A DNA stretch of 24,154 nt from Cycloclasticus sp. (GTDB lineage Bacteria; Pseudomonadota; Gammaproteobacteria; Methylococcales; Cycloclasticaceae), in the NCBI GenBank assembly GCA_018066825.1, contig JAGPVU010000165.1:1-24154 (forward strand), read 5' to 3'. This document shows, one piece after another, positions 7,697 to 14,980 of this stretch; position 1 is the first letter of the stretch, and each line of letters opens with the position of its first letter. The translations under genes were made by a program, and so were the position numbers. Below the pieces are notes generated by a model. That model saw nothing but the letters and a program-made list of their open reading frames with translations, was not told the DNA's origin and did not search any database.

Positions 7697-8857
7697 ATGA
7701 ATTTACACGAGTATCAAGCAAAGCAGGTGTTTGCCGAGTTCGGCGTGCCTGTTCCACTAGGTAAACCAGCACGTTCAGCAAAAGAAGCTGTTAATGTTGC
7801 CAAAGAGTTAGGCGGTGATTGTTGGGTGGTTAAAGCCCAAGTACATGCGGGTGGTCGTGGTAAGGCGGGTGGCGTTAAATTATGCAAGGGCATGGACGAA
7901 GTTGAAGCATTTAGTCGCCAATTGTTGGGCACGCGTTTAGTAACCCCACAAACAGGTGCAGAAGGCCTGCCCATTGAAACGTTAATCGTTGAAGAAGTAA
8001 AACCGATTGATCGTGAACTGTACTTGAGCGCAGTCGTCGACCGTGGCAGTAGGCGAATCATGTTTATGGCGTCTGAAGCAGGCGGTATGGACATCGAAGA
8101 AGTCGCCGAAGAAACACCTGAAAAAATCTTACTGGCAGCGGTAGATCCTGTCGCCGGTTTACAGCCGTATCAGTGCCGTAATATAGCGTTTAAAATGGGT
8201 TTAAAGGGTAAGCAGATCGGCCAGTTATTTAAGATCATGTCGGGTATTTTACAGATGTTTTTAGCCAAGGATGCCAGCCAAGTTGAAATTAACCCCTTAA
8301 TCGTTAACGGTGATGGCGACCTGATTGCCCTAGATGCTAAAGTTAATTTAGATGACAATGCAGCCTACAAACACCCTGATATGGTGGCAATGCGCGACCC
8401 TTCGCAAGAAGATGAAAAAGAGCATTTAGCACAACAACACGATCTAAACTATATTACTTTAGATGGCAGCATTGGTTGCATGGTTAATGGCGCAGGTCTG
8501 GCCATGGCGACGATGGATCTAGTTAAATTAGAAGGCGGATTTCCAGCCAACTTTTTAGATGTAGGTGGGGGTGCAACCGCTGCACGCGTAGCAGAGGCAT
8601 TTAAACTTATTCTGTCGGATGAAAAAGTAAAAGTGGTTTTGGTTAATATTTTTGGTGGTATCGTTCGTTGCAACCTTATTGCCGAAGGGATTATTGAGGC
8701 GATTAAAGAAGTCGGCGTTAACGTACCAGTAGTGGTTAGATTGGAAGGTACTAACGCGGATCAAGGGCGTCAGCTACTTAAAGAATCAGGCTTAGATATT
8801 ATTGCGGCAGACGATTTAACATTAGCTGCCAAAGCTGCCGTAAAAGCAGCGTCTTAG
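7697..8857 (+). CDS. sucC: Succinyl-CoA synthetase (ADP-forming) beta subunit
   Basis: With SucD, interconverts succinyl-CoA and succinate with nucleotide phosphorylation in the TCA cycle. The 386 residues match the usual length (388 in E. coli). The N-terminal ATP-grasp domain starts MNLHEYQAKQ and has the nucleotide-binding stretch KAQVHAGGRGKAGGVK (46-61) and the metal-binding region QVEINPL (195-201) and ALDAKVN (211-217). The C-terminal CoA-ligase domain has the FLDVGGGA (286-293) and VNIFGGIVRC (316-325) blocks. AAGGA lies six bases before the ATG. sucD follows after 12 bases. The 2-oxoglutarate dehydrogenase genes sucAB, often upstream, are absent here; the upstream neighbour is the divergent pilS. 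Confidence 0.97.
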   Translation: MNLHEYQAKQVFAEFGVPVPLGKPARSAKEAVNVAKELGGDCWVVKAQVHAGGRGKAGGVKLCKGMDEVEAFSRQLLGTRLVTPQTGAEGLPIETLIVEEVKPIDRELYLSAVVDRGSRRIMFMASEAGGMDIEEVAEETPEKILLAAVDPVAGLQPYQCRNIAFKMGLKGKQIGQLFKIMSGILQMFLAKDASQVEINPLIVNGDGDLIALDAKVNLDDNAAYKHPDMVAMRDPSQEDEKEHLAQQHDLNYITLDGSIGCMVNGAGLAMATMDLVKLEGGFPANFLDVGGGATAARVAEAFKLILSDEKVKVVLVNIFGGIVRCNLIAEGIIEAIKEVGVNVPVVVRLEGTNADQGRQLLKESGLDIIAADDLTLAAKAAVKAAS

Positions 8858-8869
8858 GTAAGGAAAAAC

Positions 8870-9742
8870 ATGAGTATTTTAATTAATAAAGACACAAAAG
8901 TTATTTGCCAAGGCTTTACCGGTAAACAAGGCACTTTTCATTCAGAACAAGCTATCGAATACGGCACGCGCCTTGTTGGCGGTGTAACGCCGGGTCGTGG
9001 GGGCGAAAAACACTTAGACTTACCGGTATTCAATACCGTAGAAGATGCGGTTAATGAAACAGGCGCAGAGGCAACAATGATCTACGTGCCGCCACCATTT
9101 GCCGCAGATGCAATTTTAGAGGCAGCGGCTGCGGGCATTAAGGTGATTGTGTGTATTACCGAAGGCATTCCAGTACTGGATATGCTGAAAGTTAAGGCGT
9201 CGTTGGAACAATATAAAGATACCGTGTTGATCGGGCCCAACTGCCCGGGTGTAATTACCCCTGGTGAATGTAAAATTGGTATTATGCCGGGCTTTATTCA
9301 TCAGGCTGGTTGTATCGGTGTGGTGTCTCGCTCGGGTACGCTAACTTACGAAGCGGTTCACCAAACCACCTTGGCGGGTCTCGGTCAAAGTACCTGTGTA
9401 GGTATTGGCGGTGACCCCATTCATGGAATGAATTTTATTGATGTCATCTCTCGTTTCCAAGAAGACGAAAATACCAGAGGCATCATTATGGTCGGTGAGA
9501 TAGGCGGTTCTGCTGAAGAAGAAGCAGCTGAGTACATCAAGCATCACGTGACTAAACCAGTGGTGGGTTATATTGCAGGTGTCACGGCGCCTCCAGGCAA
9601 GCGCATGGGCCACGCAGGTGCTATTGTATCGGGCGGTAAAGGTACCGCGGATGCCAAATTTGAAGCCTTGGAAGCGGCAGGTGTGCATATTGTAAAATCA
9701 CCCGCGCAAATGGGTGCAAAAATGAAAGAAATTTTGGGTTAA
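8870..9742 (+). CDS. sucD: Succinyl-CoA synthetase alpha subunit
   Basis: Catalytic alpha subunit, 290 residues, full length for the family. It has the N-terminal CoA-binding Rossmann domain (CQGFTGKQGTFHSEQAIEYGT, with GGVTPGRGG at 37-45) and the ligase domain with GPNCPG (122-127). The active-site phosphohistidine is His248 in GHAGAIVSGGKGTA. AAGGA (8861-8865) precedes the ATG four bases downstream. It forms a two-gene unit with sucC that is closed by the hairpin terminator at about 9762-9791. Confidence 0.97.
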   Translation: MSILINKDTKVICQGFTGKQGTFHSEQAIEYGTRLVGGVTPGRGGEKHLDLPVFNTVEDAVNETGAEATMIYVPPPFAADAILEAAAAGIKVIVCITEGIPVLDMLKVKASLEQYKDTVLIGPNCPGVITPGECKIGIMPGFIHQAGCIGVVSRSGTLTYEAVHQTTLAGLGQSTCVGIGGDPIHGMNFIDVISRFQEDENTRGIIMVGEIGGSAEEEAAEYIKHHVTKPVVGYIAGVTAPPGKRMGHAGAIVSGGKGTADAKFEALEAAGVHIVKSPAQMGAKMKEILG

Positions 9743-9752
9743 ATAACCCAAA
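9733..9752 (+). repeat. Palindrome over the sucD stop codon
   Basis: TTTGGGTTA (9733-9741) and TAACCCAAA (9744-9752) are perfect 9-base inverted arms with a 2-base centre, spanning the sucD stop. No T-tract follows directly. It could act as an mRNA 3'-end stem together with the terminator beginning ten bases further on, or simply reflect end-of-gene sequence. Confidence 0.5.
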
Positions 9753-9761
9753 GTATTAAAC

Positions 9762-9791
9762 AAGGGCTGTACTCGTTGCGGCCCTTTTTTT
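9762..9791 (+). terminator. Intrinsic terminator of sucCD
   Basis: Stem AAGGGC (9762-9767) with GCCCTT (9781-9786), extended by a G-T wobble and a G-C pair, followed by a run of T to 9791. It lies between sucD and nadE and should separate their transcripts. Confidence 0.85.
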
Positions 9792-9830
9792 ATCTTATGC
9801 TTTTTAGTCTGTGTTTAAGGCAATCATGTT

Positions 9831-11456
9831 ATGAAAATAGCCATCGTACAATTTAACCCCGTCGTTGGAGACTTGATCGGTAACGCTGATCGAATTATTG
9901 AATTTTGTTGTAAAGCTGCGGAGCAAGACGCAGTAGCCATTGTGTTTCCAGAGTTAGCCATTAGCGGCTATCCGCCAGAAGATTTGTTACTGCGTGATGA
10001 TTTTATTCAAGGTGCAGAGCAGGCGTTGGCGCGTATAGCGAATAGCTGCCCGCTTATCACCATTATTTTGGGCTACCCTGAAAAAGACGAAACGGGTTTA
10101 TATAATAGTGCGGCGGTGTTGCAAAACGGGCACTTGGTTGCAAATTACCGCAAGCAACAATTGCCTAATTATGGCGTGTTTGATGAAAAGCGCTATTTTG
10201 AGGCAGGCACCCAAGCAGGCACATTTAGCTTAGGTGGCCTAAAAGTCGGCTTGACCTTATGTGAGGATATCTGGACCCCCGGTGTTTGCCAGCAACTTAA
10301 AGGTGTAAATGCAGCGTTGATTATCAATCTCAATGCGTCGCCGTTTGAACTCAATAAAGCGCAGGGCCGTATTAAAACGGTACAGGCTCGGGTAGACGAA
10401 ACGCATTTACCGCTGATTTATGTCAATCAGGTGGGTGGGCAAGATGAATTAGTGTTTGATGGCAGTTCGTTTGTGATGGATGCCAATAAAAACATCGTTC
10501 AGCAGTTGCCTGCTTTTGAAGAATTAATGCAGCTGGTTGACATTGCGGCTGATGGGGCACCTGTGGCACCTAGTCAACCGTTGACCGAAACGTTGTCAGA
10601 TAGGGCGAGTATTTATCAAGCGTTAGTGTTAGGGGTGCGTGATTACATCACAAAAAATGGTTTTAACGGCGCAGTACTTGGCTTATCAGGCGGGATCGAC
10701 TCCGCACTGACCTTGGCGATTGCCGTGGATGCGATAGGGGCCGACAACGTTGAAGTGGTGCTAATGCCTTCGAAATACACGGCCGATATGAGCAATCAAG
10801 ACGCCATTCAACAAGCGCAGACAATGGGTGTTAAACACCATATTATCCCTATTGAGCCTGCGGTATCGGCTTTTTCTGAGATGTTGTCAAAAACGTTTAC
10901 TGGGCTTGAGGCCGATGTAACCGAAGAAAATATTCAAGCGCGTAGCCGAGGGGTTTTATTAATGGCGATCGCTAACAAAAAGCGCATGATTTTACTGACT
11001 ACCGGAAATAAGAGCGAAATGAGTGTGGGTTATGCCACCTTGTACGGTGATATGGCCGGTGGTTTTGCGCCGTTAAAAGACGTGCCTAAAATGATGGCGT
11101 ATGCCTTGGCAAATTACCGTAATACACTGTCAGACGTTATTCCAGAACGGGTTATACAGCGTCCACCCTCTGCGGAGTTAGCGCCAGACCAAAAAGATGA
11201 AGATAGCTTGCCGCCTTACCCAATACTGGATGATATTTTGGAGCGCTATATCGAGCAAGATCAGTCACGAGATGAGATTCTACACGCGGGCTTTGAGCAA
11301 CAAGCAGTAGATAGGGTGTTGCGATTGGTGGAGCAAAATGAATATAAGCGGCGTCAAGCACCGCCAGGGGTTAAAATCACTACTCGGGCGTTTGGGCGTG
11401 AACGCCGTTTCCCGATGACCTCAGGTTTTAGTAAGCTTTTATTTCGCTCAAAATAG
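9831..11456 (+). CDS. nadE: Glutamine-dependent NAD+ synthetase
   Basis: Last step of NAD synthesis: amidates deamido-NAD using glutamine nitrogen and ATP. The 541 residues are a two-domain enzyme. The N-terminal nitrilase-type glutaminase has the likely triad Glu41 (FPELAISGYPPEDL), Lys108 (NYRKQQLPNYGVFDEKRYF) and Cys144 (LTLCEDIW). The C-terminal synthetase has the PP-loop SGGIDS (286-291) and later TTGNKSEMSVGYATLYGDMAGGFAPLKD. Length and motifs fit the bacterial glutamine-dependent class rather than the short ammonia-dependent E. coli NadE. The start has AAGG about ten bases upstream, a weak site. It stands alone, after the sucCD terminator, and its stop is one base from that of convergent bamD. 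Confidence 0.96.
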   Translation: MKIAIVQFNPVVGDLIGNADRIIEFCCKAAEQDAVAIVFPELAISGYPPEDLLLRDDFIQGAEQALARIANSCPLITIILGYPEKDETGLYNSAAVLQNGHLVANYRKQQLPNYGVFDEKRYFEAGTQAGTFSLGGLKVGLTLCEDIWTPGVCQQLKGVNAALIINLNASPFELNKAQGRIKTVQARVDETHLPLIYVNQVGGQDELVFDGSSFVMDANKNIVQQLPAFEELMQLVDIAADGAPVAPSQPLTETLSDRASIYQALVLGVRDYITKNGFNGAVLGLSGGIDSALTLAIAVDAIGADNVEVVLMPSKYTADMSNQDAIQQAQTMGVKHHIIPIEPAVSAFSEMLSKTFTGLEADVTEENIQARSRGVLLMAIANKKRMILLTTGNKSEMSVGYATLYGDMAGGFAPLKDVPKMMAYALANYRNTLSDVIPERVIQRPPSAELAPDQKDEDSLPPYPILDDILERYIEQDQSRDEILHAGFEQQAVDRVLRLVEQNEYKRRQAPPGVKITTRAFGRERRFPMTSGFSKLLFRSK

Positions 11457-11457
11457 C

Positions 11458-12312
11458 TTACTCATCCAACTCAAGGTAGTCCCAGATTTTTTCTGAAACG
11501 GTTTTTTCGTGCGCGAATTTCGGGTTATCTACCGGTGGCGTACCGTTCGGGTAATTAAGTTGGTAAATGCGTTCGGCATCTACTGCTAGATCGGGCATAC
11601 CCGCTTGTCTATACGCCTCAGCCATAAGTAACAACGCACGAGGCACGGCGGTCGTTTGCGGGTATTTTTCAATAATGTGTTTAGCGCGATTGATCGATGC
11701 GACATAGGCTTTGCGTTTCATATAATAGTTAGCCACATTTAGGTCGTATAAGGCCAGGTTGGACTTCAACGCAATAATGCGTTGTTCAGAGTCGGCGGCG
11801 TATTTACTATTAGGGAAACGGCGTAGCAGGGTTTCGAAGTCGTCCAGCGACTTGACTGCAGCACCGGGATCGCGCTGTGACTTATCCGTCGGTAAATAAC
11901 GTTCTAAAAAGCCAATCCCGCGATTAAAATTAATTAAGCCCTTCAGGTAATAAATATAGTCAATGTTCTCATGCCGTGGGTGTATACGGATGAAACGATT
12001 GGCGGTGGCAAGAGCCGATTCCGGTTCTTCGTTTTTGTAATAAGCGTAGGTCAAATCAATTTGCGCTTGTTGTGCATAGGTGCCGAAGGGGTAGCGAGAT
12101 TCTAGGCTTTCATACAATTCAATCGCAGTAATAAAATTTTCGTCGCTTAAGGCGGATTTTGCTTCGTTATAAAAATCAGCCGCTGACCAATTGGCTTTTT
12201 CATCCGGGGCGTCTTTGGGTTTAACTACATCTATGATGGAGCAAGCGCCAAGCGTGGCGAACACAAAGGTCAATAAAATTCGTTTAAGGTGTGAGTGAGT
12301 GATAAAAGTCAT
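11458..12312 (-). CDS. bamD: Outer membrane assembly lipoprotein BamD
   Basis: Essential part of the BAM complex that inserts beta-barrel proteins into the outer membrane. The 284-residue precursor has a lipoprotein signal with the lipobox LGAC, so Cys24 becomes the acylated first residue. Tandem TPR-like helices follow, including SADFYNEAKSALSDENFITAIELYESLESRYPFG and YAQQAQIDLTYAYYKNEEPESALATANRFIRIHP, the expected first repeats. It is somewhat longer than E. coli BamD (245), with the extra length at the C terminus. It is divergent from rluD, as in E. coli. No clear Shine-Dalgarno sequence precedes the ATG at 12312. It faces nadE tail to tail with a single base between the stops. Confidence 0.95.
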   Translation of the reverse strand: MTFITHSHLKRILLTFVFATLGACSIIDVVKPKDAPDEKANWSAADFYNEAKSALSDENFITAIELYESLESRYPFGTYAQQAQIDLTYAYYKNEEPESALATANRFIRIHPRHENIDYIYYLKGLINFNRGIGFLERYLPTDKSQRDPGAAVKSLDDFETLLRRFPNSKYAADSEQRIIALKSNLALYDLNVANYYMKRKAYVASINRAKHIIEKYPQTTAVPRALLLMAEAYRQAGMPDLAVDAERIYQLNYPNGTPPVDNPKFAHEKTVSEKIWDYLELDE

Positions 12313-12346
12313 GAGTTAAATAACAAGTTAGGATAAATTAAGCGGT

Positions 12347-12352
12347 TATAAT
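12347..12352 (+). promoter_or_regulatory. Possible -10 element for rluD
   Basis: A perfect TATAAT lies about 35 bases before the rluD start, in the 74-base divergent gap with bamD. The region 17 bases upstream is a poor -35. The -10 alone supports the call, and the same AT-rich stretch may also serve bamD on the other strand. Confidence 0.35.
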
Positions 12353-12386
12353 GCCGTAGCGTGTCAATTATTACAATCTTATCAGC

Positions 12387-13340
12387 TTGAAAACAGAACA
12401 AATAGAACTAATTATTCCACAAGAGTTGGCTGGGCTTCGGTTAGACCAAGCATTGGCCGAGCTTTGTCCTGAGTTTTCTCGCAGCCGCCTGAAAAGTTGG
12501 GTGAAAAGTGGCAATGTATTGATCGATCAGCGGGTGTTACGTCCGCGAGACAAAATACACGGGGGTGAGTCGATCAGTATTAACCCGATAGCTGATACCT
12601 CGCTGGAGGTAAAAGCAGAGTCAATTGAATTAAATATTGTCTACGAAGATGAGTCAATGATCGTGGTTAACAAACCAGCAGGCCTGGTTGTTCATCCGGC
12701 CGCGGGCAATTGGGCGGGCACCCTACAAAATGCGCTACTGCATTATGATCCAAACTTAGAAGGCTTACCACGCGCCGGTTTGGTACATAGGATTGATAAA
12801 GAAACCAGTGGTTTGTTGATGGTTGCAAGAAATTTAACCTCGCATAAAACCTTGGTAGACCAGTTGCAAGCGCGTGCGTTTCAGCGAGAATACTTAACCG
12901 TTGTTAGAGGGTTTATTACAGCCGGTGGAACAATCGAAGAACCCTTGGCTCGACACCCAACAGACCGCAAGCGTTATGCTGTGAAAGCGGGTGGTAAAGA
13001 GGCGATTACCCATTACCGGGTTGAAAAACGCTTTGCTAAACACACCCTATTAAAAGTTAAGTTAGAAACAGGCCGTACCCATCAAATACGGGTGCATTTA
13101 AGCCATCGGCACCACCCTATTGTAGGCGATCAAGTGTACGGCGGTCGTTATAAAGCCATTGCTAACGCTAGTGAGCTGCTCACAGAAACCTTACGTGGTT
13201 TTCGGCGTCAAGCCTTACACGCGGCTAGGTTGGGGGTGATACACCCGTTAAGCGGCGAAGAAATCTCGTGGCAGTGTGAGTTACCCGACGATATGGCGAA
13301 CTTAGTTAAGGTGCTGCAGCAAGAGTCACCGGCACCCTAG
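12387..13340 (+). CDS. rluD: 23S rRNA pseudouridine synthase RluD
   Basis: Makes the pseudouridines of helix 69 of 23S rRNA (1911, 1915, 1917 in E. coli). The 317 residues comprise an N-terminal S4 RNA-binding domain (LRLDQALAELCPEFSRSRLKSWVKSGNVLID, about 17-47) and the RluA-type catalytic domain with VNKPAGLVVHP (94-104) and the catalytic Asp137 in HRIDKETSGLL. TGRTHQIRVHLSH supplies the second conserved block. The start is a TTG at 12387: it lines up with the N terminus of other RluD proteins and no ATG or GTG in frame lies near it. No clear Shine-Dalgarno sequence is visible. It is divergent from bamD and followed after one base by pgeF, the same order as in E. coli and Pseudomonas. Confidence 0.94.
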   Translation: MKTEQIELIIPQELAGLRLDQALAELCPEFSRSRLKSWVKSGNVLIDQRVLRPRDKIHGGESISINPIADTSLEVKAESIELNIVYEDESMIVVNKPAGLVVHPAAGNWAGTLQNALLHYDPNLEGLPRAGLVHRIDKETSGLLMVARNLTSHKTLVDQLQARAFQREYLTVVRGFITAGGTIEEPLARHPTDRKRYAVKAGGKEAITHYRVEKRFAKHTLLKVKLETGRTHQIRVHLSHRHHPIVGDQVYGGRYKAIANASELLTETLRGFRRQALHAARLGVIHPLSGEEISWQCELPDDMANLVKVLQQESPAP

Positions 13341-13341
13341 C

Positions 13342-14082
13342 GTGGCGATGGACTTGATTTCCCCCAGTTGGCCTGCGCCTGAGTGCGTTAAGGCGTTAAC
13401 AACTTGTCGCCAAGGTGGGTTTAGTCAGGCGCCGTATGCCAGTTTAAATTTAGCCTTGCACGTCGACGATGATCCGACTACGGTGGCTAAAAACAGGGCG
13501 CGGGTTTCACGGCGTTGTTCATTACCTTCGGAACCCATTTGGCTAGAACAAGTGCATGGGGTTAAGGTGGTTGATCTAGATCGAATCGATAAATCATCGA
13601 CCCTGCAAGCAGACGGTTCATTGTCGCGACAGGCAAACACCGTGTGTGCGGTAATGACCGCGGACTGTTTGCCGATTTTATTATGTAAATCAGATGGTTC
13701 GGCAGTAGCGGCGATTCATGCGGGTTGGCGTGGTTTACTATCCGGCGTGGTTGAAAACGCCATTGCCTCGTTGGGTGAGGCAGAAAAAATTCTTGCTTGG
13801 TTGGGCCCAGCCATCGGCCCCGGTCGTTTTGAGGTGGGTGAAGAAGTTAGGCGAGCGTTTCATTTGAAGAGCAATGTTATGGCGCAGGCGTTTAAAGCCA
13901 GCGAAAATTCAAAATACCTTGCTGATTTATACGCGCTGGTTAGAATAACGCTGATTCAACAGGGCGTAAAAAGAATATATGGTGGCGACTATTGCACGTA
14001 TAATCAGCCCGATAAATTTTATTCTTATCGACGCGAGCCCATAACTGGCCGAATGGCCTCGTTCATTTGGCTACAACCCTAA
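13342..14082 (+). CDS. pgeF: Peptidoglycan editing factor PgeF (YfiH/DUF152 family)
   Basis: Zinc-dependent member of the YfiH/laccase-domain family. In E. coli this protein keeps L-serine out of the L-alanine position of peptidoglycan precursors; related proteins act on purine nucleosides. The 246-residue product has the metal ligands expected for the family: His72 (LEQVHG), Cys109 (TADCLP) and His126 (AIHAGWRG), followed by LGPAIGPGRFEVGEEV. A GTG at 13342 sits one base after the rluD stop; an ATG at 13348 is an equally good start and would shorten it by two residues. The near-overlap implies coupled translation with rluD. The E. coli order is rluD-yfiH-clpB, but here a ZIP gene sits between pgeF and clpB. 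Confidence 0.92.
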   Translation: MAMDLISPSWPAPECVKALTTCRQGGFSQAPYASLNLALHVDDDPTTVAKNRARVSRRCSLPSEPIWLEQVHGVKVVDLDRIDKSSTLQADGSLSRQANTVCAVMTADCLPILLCKSDGSAVAAIHAGWRGLLSGVVENAIASLGEAEKILAWLGPAIGPGRFEVGEEVRRAFHLKSNVMAQAFKASENSKYLADLYALVRITLIQQGVKRIYGGDYCTYNQPDKFYSYRREPITGRMASFIWLQP

Positions 14083-14098
14083 CCTACAATAACTATTG

Positions 14099-14878
14099 AT
14101 GAGTACATTAAGCTGGATTATCTTCTTTACCTTAGTGGGTGGCGTGCTGAGCGTTGCAGCGGCATCCTTGGTGTTGACTTTACCGAAAAAAATTATCGCT
14201 AAGGCTTTACCATTTAGCGTTAGCTTTGCGACTGGCGCATTATTGAGTGTTTCGTTCGTTGGCCTAATTCCTCACGCCTTAGAAGAAGTGGGTGCTGAGA
14301 ACTTTCATACCTTGTCGATCACTATTTTGGCGGGTTTGATGGTGTTTTTTGTATTAGAAAAACTGGTTTTGTGGCGGCATTGTCACCACGATGATTGTGA
14401 AGGGCATGTTGATGTTCACGCGCACAGTCATAAGTCAGCAGGCACTCTCATTTTGGTTGGCGATAGCGTGCATAATTTTGTCGATGGTGTGTTGATAGCA
14501 GCGGCATTTTTAACCGATATTCATTTAGGCGTGGTCACTGCATTAGCGGTAACAACGCACGAAATTCCACAAGAAGTGGGCGACTTTGCGATTTTATTGC
14601 AAAGTGGTTTTAGTCGTAAAAAGGCGATTATTTACAATCTTATTTCTAGCTTCGCCACCTTAGTGGGTGGTTTACTTGCTTATTTTTGGTTGGCGGACTT
14701 CCAAGACTTATTGCCCTATGTGTTGGCCTTTGCCGCGGCCAGTTTTATTTATATTGCGGTCGCAGACCTGATTCCCACACTGCACAAACGGGTTAACTTA
14801 TCAGCTGCAGTTGAGCAAATAGCGTTGATGCTGTTTGGCATAGGCGTCATTAGTTGGTTGCACGGCTTTATTCATTAA
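14099..14878 (+). CDS. ZIP-family divalent metal transporter
   Basis: Inner-membrane transporter of the ZIP (SLC39) family, probably importing zinc or a similar divalent metal. The 259 residues have about eight hydrophobic segments and a histidine-rich cytoplasmic loop after the third (HCHHDDC...HVDVHAHSHKS, 94-112), typical of the family. The metal path motifs are HNFVDG (125-130) in the fourth segment and HEIPQEVGDFAILL (154-167) in the fifth. The second resembles the HExPHExGD signature of LIV-1-type ZIPs, with Gln158 replacing the second histidine. I chose the ATG at 14099 over the TTG at 14096; neither has a clear ribosome binding site. It starts 16 bases after pgeF, so it is likely in the rluD-pgeF transcript. 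The exact metal cannot be read from the sequence. Confidence 0.9.
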   Translation: MSTLSWIIFFTLVGGVLSVAAASLVLTLPKKIIAKALPFSVSFATGALLSVSFVGLIPHALEEVGAENFHTLSITILAGLMVFFVLEKLVLWRHCHHDDCEGHVDVHAHSHKSAGTLILVGDSVHNFVDGVLIAAAFLTDIHLGVVTALAVTTHEIPQEVGDFAILLQSGFSRKKAIIYNLISSFATLVGGLLAYFWLADFQDLLPYVLAFAAASFIYIAVADLIPTLHKRVNLSAAVEQIALMLFGIGVISWLHGFIH

Positions 14879-14918
14879 ATCTAAGCTTAAGCCGTTCAGG
14901 CCGACCTGATCTGTATCA

Positions 14919-14947
14919 TTGACTTGTTACAGCATCGTCCCCATTAA
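14919..14947 (+). promoter_or_regulatory. Candidate heat-shock (sigma-32) promoter of clpB
   Basis: CCCCATTAA at 14939-14947 matches the sigma-32 -10 consensus (CCCCATnTA). The -35 side is less good: CTTGTT at 14923-14928 leaves a spacer of ten, shorter than the usual 13-15, while TTGACT at 14919-14924 leaves 14. The position upstream of clpB, a classic sigma-32 target, supports the call. Confidence 0.5.
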
Positions 14948-14973
14948 TAGCGTATTCAGAATACTAATGGGGA
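14938..14973 (+). promoter_or_regulatory. Hairpin masking the clpB ribosome binding site
   Basis: TCCCCATTA (14938-14946) pairs perfectly with TAATGGGGA (14965-14973), nine base pairs. Inside, GTATT (14952-14956) pairs with AATAC (14960-14964) across a 3-base loop, leaving a 5-base bulge on the left. The right arm contains the Shine-Dalgarno GGGGA, seven bases before the ATG at 14981. An RNA that includes both arms would hide the ribosome binding site. Confidence 0.6.
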
Positions 14974-14980
14974 TTTAACA

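Noticed and set aside
12387..13340. rluD as a damaged gene because it lacks an ATG
   Set aside because: The frame is intact, all domains are present and the UUG lines up with the normal N terminus.
14879..14918. Small RNA or terminator between the ZIP gene and clpB
   Set aside because: No stable stem with a T-run is visible in this part of the gap.
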